Shown here one piece after another: positions 42,601-56,860 of a stretch of 64,000 nucleotides of DNA. The stretch covers positions 19,090,603 through 19,154,602 of the forward strand of contig NC_087254.1 of NCBI RefSeq assembly GCF_037042905.1, given 5' to 3'. This DNA is from Lytechinus pictus (Eukaryota; Echinodermata; Echinoidea; Temnopleuroida; Toxopneustidae). Made by a program: the position numbers and the translations under genes. Every line of letters begins with the position of its first letter. Within the stretch, counting starts at the first letter, position 1. The notes under the pieces are model-generated. The model worked only from the letters and a program-made list of their open reading frames with translations, was not told the origin of the DNA and searched no databases.

Positions 42601-45600
42601 AACTAAACTTTAATTTTGTTTAAATTTATATCCTTTTTTCCCCTACCACTGAAAATCACTATATAACTTGTACAACATCGATTACATTTGAGAGAGGAAA
42701 TAATATCATACAAAAAAGGGAGGCTGATTTCAGCTTGAAACTAAGTATGCATTGTCTTTTAATCGATATTATTCATGAATATATTTTATCCAACATCCCC
42801 TTTTCTACAACATCCAAAAAAACTTGGTTCAATTTACCTACAACCACAATGACAAATAGATTGAATTACACTGCATCCTATGGCATCGCTGGTAAAATGA
42901 TCAACTATGATTATAATCGTAAATCAGAATTCGGAGAAAAAAAATGTGCTCGAAAAAGATGTTAATTCCTGAAGTCAATCAAATAGCTAGGCCTTTAATT
43001 TATATCGCTAATTATCGAACATATAGAACTATATGCCACCATAGTTCCTCTTTGTGTATTCATGATTAATATTGCAGTCAATACTCATCAGAAATTAATC
43101 AACAGTCAGACATCAATTGCAAAAGCGGCATCATATATATGCATAATCATCCGAATGGTCCTGTTTTTAATAAGAAATCTATCTTTGTCCATCGGCGATC
43201 GCTCCTATACATAATCATGCTAATGACACACAAAACACATTTTTTCAAAATAAATTGGTTTCGGCAAAACACAATCTGCTTAAATCTAGAAAGCTTATTT
43301 CATTCTCGAAATTGGACGATTAAATTACTCTTCAGATCAATTTTGCCGTCGCTGCTTTCGGATCCAGATTTAAGCTGTATTTTTTTCCAAGGTCGTTAAT
43401 GTAAAAGAAAATTGCACTGATATAGATTAAATCATTAAAGCGACTGGGCGCCACAAAAGTGATGTGATATGTGACAGAAGACAATATACTCGATAATAAA
43501 ATGTGCCCTTATCTCGCCAAGTTAGAAGAGTGTACCATTTTGTGGTGCATATTTTCTTGCACATTGGAGTTTGTCGTTAAAAGTTTTGTAGGTGATTTTC
43601 GCTGACTAATTTTGTCAACATTCAATCAGATGCAATGATATGCAGTGAAAATCACTGACTAGCAATGCGCCCCGCATATGCTTTACGTCAGTTAGCATTT
43701 TACGGGAGCTGGGGCCCGCTGCAGAAAGAGTTGCAATCAAACGCATCTTTAAAAATCATGCGTAACTTCTTTTTCAACCAATCAACAGCGCGCATTTTGG
43801 ACTTGCGATTGATTTTTTGATTTGCGTTTAAACGCAACTCTTTCTGCAACGGGCCCCTGGGTATACAACGGACCCAACTTGAAAGAGAAAACCAGTAAAA
43901 TTCCAACATCACAGTTGATCGGATTTTGGGACAAAAATAACCGTGGAGGATCGCGTATCATTAGTAACCAGAGAAAACCAGAACAAGGACGGCCATTCTT
44001 AAACTAAGAATAGAACCAGTTGATAATCAGTTTAAACTCTCAGATTATACCAAGGGAGATGTGGGCTGGTCAGTATCAGTCGTTTGTATGGTCAAACAAG
44101 GACGGAAGGTTCTTTGGATGACTATGAATAGGCAACACAAAATCTATCTCTTATAAGTATGAGGCCTTATCTATTGTTAAAAATGAGCACAGTTGAGGGA
44201 AATAACACAATTTTGATTGGCGCATATCTATTTTCACGAGAGTGCCGTTAAAATATAAAACAGCAATAGCAACAATACCCTCTCCCCATCTAACTTTTTT
44301 AGGGAACATAATTGTCACACAATGGACACATTGCCTGCATGTGAATTCTCGACTGAATTTTAATTGTAGTTCTTAGCTAAATACCCCTTAACTCGTGAAA
44401 TTTGAATTGGAAGAAGTGTAATCATATAGGCCTACTTTTGTGCATGATTGGCATGGTTGCCATGGATACTTGATTCATATCTTCCGTAGATATCGAGTTA
44501 TACTGGAGATATTTAATTTGAAGATCAATAATAATACTTGGTGTCTTATTGAGCCATACATCATAGACGCTCATGGTGCTAGCGCAGCAACAAATCTACA
44601 GAATTTGATTAAAAAATAACTATTTCTTTAAAGATAGGCCCATGTAACTCGTGATTCATTGAAGTCTCAAACTTATTTTCACATCATTTCCTCGTTCAAC
44701 TCTTTTTCAAAACGTCTGAGTAGGACTAGATATTTCTCTTGATTTTCCTTTCAGATCAATTTTATTTCAATTTTCAACCACTACATATAATACTGTGTAT
44801 ACTAAAAAAACATCGAACATTTCCTTTGTTTTATCAAAATTGTATTTATTCATCTTTGACAGTCGAAGTGATAGCTGCCACTTAAAGGTATTGTTTAACT
44901 TTGTGAGCAGCCGATTAAAAAAATTCTCAAACCAAGATGAAACATGTGTACAAGTGCATGTATTAGAACTAATAAACCCTGAAAACAACCATTATTGAGA
45001 ATGAAAAGCTAAAACTACAAGGCAAACCCCAATTTTGTAAATAGGCGTCTTATAGACGCCTAAATAGTACACATAAGTGTATGGGATGAAAGTAAGATGG
45101 TGTTTTCGGTCACTTTATATTTCAATTTTTGAAGTATTTTCGAACGCAATTTTTTCTGGGCTTCATTTTTGTAACATATCACAGACACAGGTGACAAGTG
45201 TGACCTTCTAGCTCAGATTTTTTTTAAGTCAAACCAATGTTAACCAATCACTTTAATATCATATTTATAACAAAACCGACCGATTGTAAATTGAATTTAT
45301 AAGCTTTGATTAGTCTAGAGTCGGTCCCGTGTGTGTGTGACTTTGGCATAGCAAACATCAATCATACAGCTCACTCTACTACTCTATTCTTTTGAATATT
45401 TTTTTTCCCATCTGACTGATGGCTATGTATGTTCATCAGTGTCGAATATTAATTGCTTTATACCCTATTGCAATGATCAGGCTGGTGTTTTATCATTTGA
45501 ATTGTCGTTTAGCCTCCTTTTCACATCGCATTCACTTCAAGCATAGTATATTGCAGTAGATATGTATTGATCGTCGAAAACATCATATGTGAATTATGTA

Positions 45601-48600
45601 GTAGTCATACTCACCAAACCCATTCAGGTCCATCAAAACTTATAAATTAGTTTTTTAAAATATATACCAGTTCTGCATTGTGGATGCTAAAAAATCAACT
45701 CATATGTCGGTCATTGGTCAATATTCATGACATTTATAAAATCATCTACCCCCTTGAAAAAAAATTCCCTTTGCGCCTCGCGCTGGCACTCTTGATTTTC
45801 ATTATTTTTACAAAGACCACAGAGGTCCTAGATTACTTGATTAATGGTCAATATGACTAATTTAGTCTTGCTGGATTGCGGGACTTTCGTTTAAATATAA
45901 TTTGAATATTTCAATGAATGCCACTTGATTATTAAACTTTCGGGAATTTTGGAATTTGGTTTCGGAACAATTGTTTTATAGGTGTAGAAACATTTCCCCT
46001 CTTCCACCTATCATCCCCGTAAATCAGCGAGCATTTTGATTTTGAATAAATTGTAAAATTATCCAATTGTATGAGGGCATACCCTTCAAAATCGTGGTGA
46101 CATTCGCTATTCACATACGAATTGGTCATCACAACTGAAAAGTGTGTACAACGCCGTAAGACCAGTAAATGCCCTAAGAAGCTCATATAGCACAAATTGC
46201 CTCGTCGAGTGCACAACAAATATTGTCTAAAGTCGGCATTTCAATGCATTACCAAGCGAGTTTTAGTGACATAAAGCCCCTTGTCTTCCACTTCTCACTA
46301 TCTCATACAATGTATACCATGCAAATAAAGCAGGGTGAAACCAACCAAATCAAAATGGCGGCGTGTCCAAGGCGCCGTGGCTTGTGAAGACGGGTGATAT
46401 GTTTACCATATAGAGTAAGAGTGTTTGCTTATGTACCACTTGATGTCATGCAGACGGACATCTTGAAGGCAATTGGCACTCTCATCTTGAATTCAAAACT
46501 CGAAGAGAATGGACCTAATGGTACTCTGTGACTGTGTGACATCTCTTGGCAACAGAGCGTCCTTTGCCGGCATTGTCATTGGTCGAGAAATGATACTTGA
46601 TCGTTAGGTCTTCTGTTTCACCATTAAGTCGAAATGTCCGCAAGAGAAAGAAATGTTAAAACATAGATCTTTTATCTCAATTTGTTGATTAATCAATCCA
46701 TTATAAGAAGGTAGCAACTTTGTTTTTAATCGCATTGCGCAAAAATGGCGGTCTTAAGCAAAACATAATTATGCCCGGTTTTCAACGTTGTCATGGTTAA
46801 AATAATCGTCAAATTTTCAGTCAAAACAAATTTTGAATTCATCCAAACATAGTTACATCAATATATCCATATAAAACGCTAAATAATTGTCTATTATTGT
46901 CTAATCAAATCATTCGAAATTTCTTCTAGATGTAGTGCCAAACAATACGCATATACCAATTAGTGCCTTAATCATACTTATTTATAGTTATTCAAGGGGA
47001 TAGCTTCCGCAGCTTGTGTAGAATACATAGACCAGAGCTGAACGTTTAATAGGGGGATAGGGCCCCAATGAATTTTTTTTTTGCTGTTTGATCTACCTTT
47101 TTATAGGTGAATTAAATAAATAAATGATAATATGTTGTTCTCCAATTATAGTTCAGTAGGTGGAAAGGATCCCATTTGATCATATTAGTTAGCAATGGTC
47201 GTTGGCAATACAGCAATCTTTTTGGAGTAGTAATTTTTCAGTACCAAGTTTCTTCGCGTTCTACTACGAGTACGAAGAGACGAGGGTTAATTAAACTATG
47301 GTCGTTGATTGGCGATCATAGTCAATGAGTGAAAATTAATAACATCCGGTGAAGACAATGTATACTTGCCTGATCCGGGCATTAAAGGGCTGCTCCAGGC
47401 AGAAAATAATAATACCTGAAAACTAGAGTTAAATTTAATGTACAGTGGGAATGGGGTTGGGTGTAGGTAATACCTCCATTGTATTAGTACATGTAATATG
47501 TCAATCTGTATCATTTTCGTTTCATTAGGCAATCTTCATGATTATGCATCGCCCTTCTTCGTGTTCTTTTTATAATATTTCTTCTTTTTCTATTTAGGGA
47601 GGGTAACGGGGTGATCCTTTTCGAGGATCAGCTCAATTTAGAGCACCTCAAGCAGCTCATGTCGGAGTTTGCCGTCCACCAGCCGACCGATGAGATGCCT
47701 GATGATGGTACCTATTCCCCTGGTCGTATTATCAGAAGAGAGGCGGGAAATGTGACTCTCGGAGAGTTTAAAAACATGGTCAGAAGTCTGCTTAAATCGT
47801 CTGATTGGGACGCTCACCTTGAAGCACTCTTTGCAAAGGTATGAAGTATCAATATTGCTTTCTCTTTTTGTTTAGGAGCATTTGTGGGTTTTTTTCTACT
47901 GATTATCCATAAACTTTTTCTTTCTTGTTTCTTTTCTTTGCATGGAATTGTTTTCACCCTAAACACTTCCTTTCAGCTGCACTTCCGATGATTTATTTTT
48001 ATTCAGATAGCCTTTTTTCTCTCACTTTCTTACATTTATTCTTCGTTGATGTCTTTACTCTTGTTTCTCCACAATATCTTCCACCTCCCTGTTACCATGG
48101 TTACGGCACATTTGGGTAAATTACCAAATCATATGTGCCGTAAAACTCCTCCCTCTTCTCTTGTTAAATCTTAATTTTGGCAGATCTCGTAACACTAACT
48201 GAATATTGTGAGGTTCTATTCTTCAAAATAGAGATTCTTAATGTAAATATTTATAGTTATCTGTCGAGGCACTTATTCAAACATCTATCAATATTACAGA
48301 TGTCTGTCAAAGATTAGTTGGCTTAATTTGACTTTGAACCTTTCGTTATTGAATAGTCAATGAAATACCAATTACTTTATATCTCAGAAAAGATCACCAT
48401 CGGCTAGGAAAATAATAGGAAAGAAAATGCTTACTATTTGCGAAATACTGTTCAGTTGTCTCCTAAATGTCACGGTTATTTGTCTGCTCTTTAATTTCGG
48501 CTATGAATAAAACATTAACAGTGAATTTTCTGTTTGTACTATTGTTAACCATCGGCAAAGATGCACGTTTTGCACACGTCGCCATAGGAACGGTCTTTAC

Positions 48601-50494
48601 ATAGGAACCGAGCGTTCGATGGTAATGAAATTCGATTCATGCTCAAAAACCGCGCAAAATTAGAAATGGCATATATGCTTTTGTCACATTACTCTCAATA
48701 TTTAATTTGGGATCATTGTTCATGCATTTGATGGATTTTGGTACATTAAAAAAAAAACGATATCCATGGGATGTGATTGCAAAACCAGCATCAATGATTG
48801 GGTGAAAAGTATAAACGAGCTCGCCAATAAAATTCTGATAAAGCCATATTTTTTCTAATTGTCATTTGAAATGAATTGAAATGGTTTATTAAATATATTC
48901 ATCGCAGCCAAAGGCTGAAATGCGAATTATAAATTAGCACACATTTTCGACGCCCTTATATGCTTATAGTGTTGTACTGTAAATTCTTAACTTATCCTAT
49001 GTTCTCTTCACTGAAAACGATGGTGATGTGTAGATATATATTTTTTTCTTAACGAATTGATCTTTTCGTACTTAACTTCTTAGTAATAAAACACGCACCA
49101 ATGCTCTGTAGCCTTTGGTCCCATCTCAAATAGCAAATGGCCTTCACCCCAAAATATAGAACTGATATGAGGAAAAGCAATATAAAGGATCGTTCGGGAG
49201 CGATCGATACATTCAATATACATTTTATATGCACTCTATCTCATTGGAAAGGAGATAGGATGGGCATCTTATGAAATCAGACACTATTAATAATAGTATT
49301 GTGTTTAATTAGGTCACCATTAATTTTTTTTCTCTCTCCCTTTCTCGTTCTCACTCTCTGTCTGTATGTATGTTCCCCTCTCTTCTCCTCTCTATCCCCT
49401 CTCCTTTATTTCTTCTTTCTATTTTGCCCCCCCCCCCCATTCTTTCCTTTCCTCCCTCCCTTTCTCTTTCTTTCCACATCTCTCTCTCTCTTTCACGCAT
49501 ATCCTCGATTTTACTCTTACACTCTTAACTTGTCTCATTTTATTTCAGTTCGTATCCCTATAATGTGCTATCTAAGTGTCACTGATATCGGCGCTACTTT
49601 TGTGGAGGAAGGGGCTATCAAATTGCTTGTTTTTTACTCCCCCCCCCAAAAAAAAAAAGTAAAATAAAAGAGATATATGATTTGCAGATATCATGCAAGA
49701 TCTGTATTTCCAGGTCTAATCAAACATTATAACGTCCACACTCTGTCGAAATTAAAGCTTTGATTCATCCATGTCACCACTTGAATAATTTGTATTTTTG
49801 TCACCTATTACTTTTCACCAATGTTCTTTTTTTATATTTCTCCCAATTTAGGTTGACACATCAGCCGATGGTATGGTCGATTGGAACGAATTTGTGACGT
49901 ACATGCTGCTCCACTACAGGGAGAATGATAACATGAAACTGAGGAAGAATGTGGTATTTAACAAGGAGCCTAAAATACGACATATCGCCCAAAATAAGGT
50001 AAGGGTGATGAGGAGCCACCCTCGTCTTCCCACAGTCAGCATTAGGAGGAGACGTAGACCTGTCGCACAAATTAAGCACGTGGTTCTACCAGGGCATTAA
50101 ATAACATAGACGGTGATATTTTTTCACTGGCAATTTTGCAAGGAATTCAGTTGCTTCTGGTCAGTAAAAAAAAATCACTGACTACAAATGTACTTGTTTC
50201 ATAACTCAAATCCAAAAATGCAATTCTGACAGCATGGTTACAATCTAACACGCCAATAAATTTCAAATTATAATCATATTTCATTTGTTTTCATCGTATA
50301 AAATTGAATTAAAGAGGTAATATTGGTATTCTTTCATGATGCTTTTCAAACAAACGAATCGCCAATCATAATCCTAGTTCTGTTCAACAACATTTTATAA
50401 TGTTTGAAAGCGCAGTCATTAATATTAATTTTACTCGAAAATATAACTGGTTTATCCCTTCAAGATCAACATTTCATATATATTTATATATATA

Positions 50495-50531
<37 letters not shown>

Positions 50532-53500
50532 GTGTGAAGTTATACATGTACTACAGCTTTGGCAACTCTTTTATATTTGAATATTGTGTGAAAGAAATGG
50601 ATGAAGAGAACAATGGTAGGCTTAGCTTAAATCAAGGTTCCCCAGAGCTATTTACCCTTTTTGGAAAAATTGGTGATGCCGAAAAAATGTCTCTGCCGGG
50701 AATCGAACCCGGGCCCCCAGCTTTGAACGCCGGTGCCTTAACCACTAGACCACAGAGACGGGTTAGTGGCTAGGGCGACGCCGATCCAATTGACCGTTAG
50801 ATAGACAGATTTTCGACACCATACCAATTATAATTTCCTTTGTCGGGTGAAGGTGGGTTTTTTAACAAATATATATATATATATATATATAATATTCTGG
50901 TACTTAAACAAAGCGGACCTCCTAAATCTAGTTTTAAATGGGCGAATATTATTTGGGGGAAAATCAACAGATGATTAAGTAACAAGGAAAAATCTTTAAA
51001 TTATGACCACTTTCATCCCTCTATACTTGCATTTCTTAATTTCAACTGGTTTCATTTGTATTTTAGTCCCAAAAGTGAGAAACTATGTTTAATCTTCTTT
51101 TTTTCCCATTCTGCAGCAAGACATCGTATGGTGTAATATTGTTCTGGAGAATCCCTGTCGATACATCACACTCAGTAAGGTAAGAGTCAACTTAAATGAG
51201 GCAGCATTGCTTGACGCAAGGTTGCGTCAACTATCATTGTTGCCTAAATGACTCTTCGTGAGAGAGCGTATACTGCTTAATGCCACAGTCATATAACGAA
51301 ACGGATCCCATGCCGGTCAAGTCTATTACGTCATTTCGAATGGCATTATCGGTTTGTTCGGATTCGACTTCGTGTGACTAAAAAATATAAAGCAACCTAA
51401 TGTGCTTATGAGCCCCTCGTTGATTTGTCTTATCTTTGGTAAGGTCTATATTTCAAATAGAATAACGATAGAACAAAATTATGAGCAATACAAACGTAAA
51501 GGAGCCTAATAACTGCTTACTCATTTATTATGATAACAGGAAGGGACCCTGTGTCTGTTCGATGAGAATCTCCGTCTGGAGACGTGCCTGGAGATTAAGG
51601 ATGGTACAGAGGATCAACGGAATGGATCTAAGAGACGCTTTAAGACATGGTATAGTGATATTGTCTTCATGGCCAATGTCAACATGATTGCTATAGGATC
51701 AAATAGCAGAACGATTCGCTTCTGGGATATCGTCAACACAAAGACCTGCATTGAACAATTCAACCTATATGGTAAGATAGATCATTGGTATCCACAAAGA
51801 TAAGACGCATTAATATTTCTCACCTCTTTGCTTAATTTTTTTTTTCCTGTCTTTACTAATTTTGTAATATTGTGATCACTTTTCCATTATAACTGTAAAG
51901 TTTTTTCTCAACGCAACTAATTCGTTTTAATGACATGTCTTTTCATTTCATTGAATACGAAATTTGAAATTAATATTTGATGATAATTTGAATTTGAAAA
52001 GAAAAAATAGAGAAGAAAAACTTTTAAGCCGAAGATTGGTTATTGTTCCATTTTGACTTCCGTCAATGAGTCAGGCAGTTAATTGATCTTACATGCGGTC
52101 ATTGAAATTCTAAAGGTTTTCATTACAGACTGAATGATCATTGTGACCCGAATGATGATATTTGAAATACTGTGTTATTCAGATTTGTGTTTTTCTTGTA
52201 TTTTTCTATCGCCTTACAGCTCTAAGTGACATTCCGTCGTGTATGGACTACTGGTATGATAAGAAGGTAATGACTGCTCATGCATCTGTTCCTGTTTATA
52301 CTGATGATGATGATAAGAATGATGATGATGAGGATGATGATGAGGATGAGGAGGATGATGATGATGATGAGGATGATGAGGATGATAATGAGGATGATGA
52401 TGATGAGGAGAAGGAGGAGGAGGATAATGAGGATGATGATTATGATGATTATAATAATGGTGATGACGACGATGATGATGATGATGGTGGTGTTGGTGGT
52501 GATGATGATGATGTTGGTGACGATGATGAGGAAGGTGTGCTGTGACAGTTGTGACGACGACGACGATAGCACCCCCTAAAAAGGTGGAATGAAATTATGA
52601 AATATTATCCAGCAGGAGTTTTTCATGTATATTCATTATAAATTCCAATATCTCCCCCATCCTTACCTAGAACCCTTCTGGTGAATCTATCTTGGTGATG
52701 GGTTCTGATAAGGGATCAATCAATCTCTTCTACTTCTTGAAACCTCAAGAGAAGATATTCGAGACTCCCTTCAAGCCTGAAGACACTGTTCAGAAAATTT
52801 GGATGCATGTGAGTATGGTCTACTTTCATTTTCATTATACCGACATTCGAACCTTTTTGTCTGCCCAACCATCTTATACGAAACATCTTTTCTCGATAGG
52901 TAGATGATAATCTTTGCAAAGTATTAAATTCAAAATTTATTCCACTTTTAAACAATATTGTTTCAATTCAAATCATGTCATGTAATATTTGTAACATTTT
53001 GGGGAATATATTCCTCAAAACGTTCTACGAAAGATACGTTCATATAACATTTTATAAAGAACAAACATTTTTTGTTGCTCTGTAATATCAGAAATGGCGA
53101 CCAATTGATATTTCATCTTCATGATAGCATTAAAAAAACTTATAACTTTCGAAATACATTGTTGATTGTTTTATTAAATTTATTTGAATTTATTCTATAT
53201 TGTATGCATTTTAGTTCAAGTGATCACATTTACTTTGATCAAAATTATATAAATTATTTTCACATATTTCAAATATATATGTCTCGTGTCATGCAAAAAA
53301 AACTCTAATATTGATGAAAAAAAACTAATTCCTTTCAGAATATCTGCCAGCATCAGAAGTACGTTCGGCATGTTGTCATACCGTATGTGCACACAGAGTA
53401 TATCCGCAAGGTTCGATACCTCCCTGACAAGGATTTCATCCTTTCATCAAGTGGGTGTAGAAAGACACCCCTCATCATGATGGATATACAGGGAAAGAGA

Positions 53501-54426
53501 AAATCTTACACCTATAAACTCAGTAAGGTAAAGGCAACCGTGGCAGGCCCTATATATGTTAATTTAAGTTGAAGTTACAGTGGTAGTAGACCTTGGTAGA
53601 CGATTTGTCATAATGGAGCTGTCAGATCTGACAACTGTCCATGATTTTGTTTGGCTGAGAACCACTGTTACCATGGTAATTTTTTTATAAATATATAGAA
53701 AAAAAATTGAAGACAGGTAGATTTCTTTTATACCCAATTTTATCTTCACATGATAGGGTAGTACATCATGACAATTTAGTTTGTCATATGAATATTGCAA
53801 TAAGTGAGAATAAAAACATGGTTTTTCTCGGAATGGTCCAAAGTGGACCTAACCCCTTTTGCAACTAAACTCTTCATATACATGTGCAAACATAAAAGTG
53901 TAGTTTGCTTGGGACATGCGACTTTGTAGAGGGTTCGAATAGAAAGAACTGATATGCTTCGAAAATTCACCCACTTTGCAGAGATTTCGGAGGCATTGTT
54001 GGCATGGGTGTCGATCAGTATTCTTGGTTGGGGGGGATGATGACACAAAAGTTCTTGTGGATGGGGATCTTTCAACATTACCCCCACTAAAATCACAAGT
54101 TAGGACATTTGGGAGTGATTGATATGCATGGTGTTCTTGGAAATTCCTTCATTGTTGTAGTGTACTGTACTTATATATATATTTTTTTAATTCAATTTGT
54201 GTTACAAGTAAGCCTATTCTAAACTCATACGAAAGAAAAAATGACAAAAATTATCTGGAACATGTACATAGTAATCTGTTGATTGAGCATGATGTATACA
54301 CAGGGGCATCGATCCATTTTTCAGATTGGGGGGGGGGGGCAAAATCATGCATCAACGTTCCAAAGACGCTCGATCATATAAAACGAACAAACTCACCCAC
54401 CCACCCCTACACCCCCACACATAGGC

Positions 54427-54466
<40 letters not shown>

Positions 54467-56804
54467 TCATGAGAAAGAGACACATATCTCAACCTCACCA
54501 ACAATGCGAGCGCGAAGCGCGAGCTGAAAATTTTTAGTATGACATGAAAACATGAAAAATGTACCTGTTTAGGTTTGCTTGTAGTAACTCATGAGGAGCA
54601 TAGATACATGTATCTCACTAGAGAGCGAGCTAAAATTTCTTTATATTCTGACGTGAAAGCTTGGTATTCTAAGCACTTTTGGTACCAATGATTAAGATGG
54701 GTATCTAGAAGAACAATAGATGCGAGCGCAAAGCGTCAGCTGAAAATTTCAATATTTCGATCTGGACAAAAAGACAATTTAATGGACGCTTTTAATAAAG
54801 AACAAGATATATATCCAACAAAAGATTATTGCAAATCGAAGTGGGAGTTCTTTTGAGGTATAGAACTGAAAACGGGACATTCTATTCACCTATTTAATCA
54901 TGAAAAGTATGGGGTTTTGGTACAGAAATGATACGAGCGCGAAGCGCGAGCTGAAAAATTTTATATTCCGATCTGAAAAGCAGACATTTTGAGCACGATT
55001 TTAGATCAAAATCGAGTTGGTATCTTAATCTCGCTTGCTGGTTTCAGTGTAGCATTACAATCTTATTTTATTTTTAGTTGCACATGCGGAATTATTGGGA
55101 GGGGGGGCAAAACGATATGTTCCCCCCAAATATTTTCATTGGTGGGGCTATTACTATAATAGCTATATGGTCATTCCTTAGACGATTTATCTTGCCACCC
55201 TTTTACTCCCGTTTTGTTTTTCCACCCTTTTGAATTAATTGATTTATTAAAATTAATTCATTCACCACTGGTGGGATGGAACACCCTTTCAACAAAAGTT
55301 GTTTTTCGTTGGGGTCCTTTTATGTCATGTGTTAAAAAATATCATATACATAAACATTTCATTCTTTTTCATCTTGAACTTCCACCCATCTGTTTAATAG
55401 TCCTGAAAAAGAATGTTTTCATTTAATAACAATATACACAAATTGCGAGGGAAACAAACTGATTGATGGCATACTATAATCATCACTATAATCATCATGA
55501 TCAAACTTTTAATTTTTTCATCATCATTATTATAATTTTTCTACCCTAAATTATTGGGGGGGGATGATAATACAGGCCATCCCCCCACTTGAAATATTGG
55601 GGGGGGGGGGATATATCCCCCCACCCCCCCCCCCCCCCCCGTGATAGACACCCATGATTGTTGGTTATGTCCATTATCGATTTCAGTTAACAATTCCTAC
55701 TTTTTATTCGTTCTTTTCTAATGCAGGGTGTGGAATGTTTCGACTACAATCGAAGTATGAACGTGATCGCTACAGGTGGTATTGATCACGTGGTACGGCT
55801 TTGGAACCCGTATGTTCAGGATAAACCAATCGCCTTTCTCCGTGGTCACACTATGGCGGTCGTTGGCGTCGTCATCAACGATCGATTCAAGCATGTCTAC
55901 AGCTTTGCAAAAGATGGAGTAAATGATTTCTCTAGTATGATAAAATCGAAAAATAACTTAGATCATTGCTCTAACAAAATTAAAACGGATGTACTCAAAT
56001 TGATAAAATATAAGAACTTGATAAATATGAAGAATGTACGGTACGGTGCGACGGGTGCGTCCTAGAAAAAAAGTAAATTCATTTTTCAGAGATATATCAC
56101 AATCATTGGATATGTTTTTATTTTAAATTTGAAAGACGATGAAAGTCTCGCTAATCTACAAAAATAAGTTGTACATGCATCGATAAAAATTATATTAACT
56201 AGCATTAATAGCATTATAAATAGAGAATTAAAAAACAATAAAAATGAATTATATGATATTAAGAGAAAACATTATACAAATGAATTTATGTGGGTATTAA
56301 AAATTGTTCTCGTAAAAGTGTTATGCGCAATCAATAAAATTATCTTTCTTTTAATAGACGATATATGTTTGATTTCCCGTATTTAATGATTAGGTTGTGA
56401 AAGTATGGGACCTGTACGAGTATACCTGTTTGCAGACCATAAGCGTGAGGTTTCCTTGTCTGCAGAATGCCAGAAATCCAGAATTCGGAATGGTCAACAT
56501 GGTGTTATACCAGGCAAGTATGAAATAAAGTACTTTCAAAATGTTTTGATCTTTTAAGAATATATAATAAGACCGACTCGGGTATGAGAAAAATACTCGA
56601 TCAAGATGATACTGTCTCGTGTTATTTGATAATCTAACATATTTTTCTGTTCCAGCACGTTTCAGAACAGTAATAATTGTATTTATTCAAAATAGTCTAT
56701 GCAGAGAAAGATGTTGATTTGGAGATATAATAAACTAATATGAAATATGAAGTTGTTGAAAGTCAATACAGATCTTTATGTTTGTGATGGAAAAAACTAT
56801 AAAA

Positions 56805-56860
<56 letters not shown>

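Larger units (their letters stand above)
39603..47597. other. WD40 gene intron 1
   Basis: Eight kilobases without further exons that I can support. It contains three MITEs (41071, 41471, 43711) and otherwise AT-rich unique sequence. Confidence 0.55.

Noticed and set aside
49999..50100. Arg-rich extension of exon 3 to a stop
   Set aside because: A consensus donor ends exon 3 at 49998, and joining to exon 4 gives the WD40 family continuation; the extension is retained-intron sequence at most.
50688..50759. Selenocysteine tRNA
   Set aside because: UCA anticodon fits, but it has a 7-bp acceptor and a 4-nt variable region at 72 nt; tRNA-Sec is ~90 nt with a long acceptor and extra arm.
52162..52579. 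Asp/Glu-rich and Met-rich frames after exon 6
   Set aside because: They arise by reading past the exon 6 donor into a GAT microsatellite.
53668..53681. Further X-box-like palindromes (also near 9798, 44457, 48092)
   Set aside because: Each has at least one mismatch at a key position and no promoter context.
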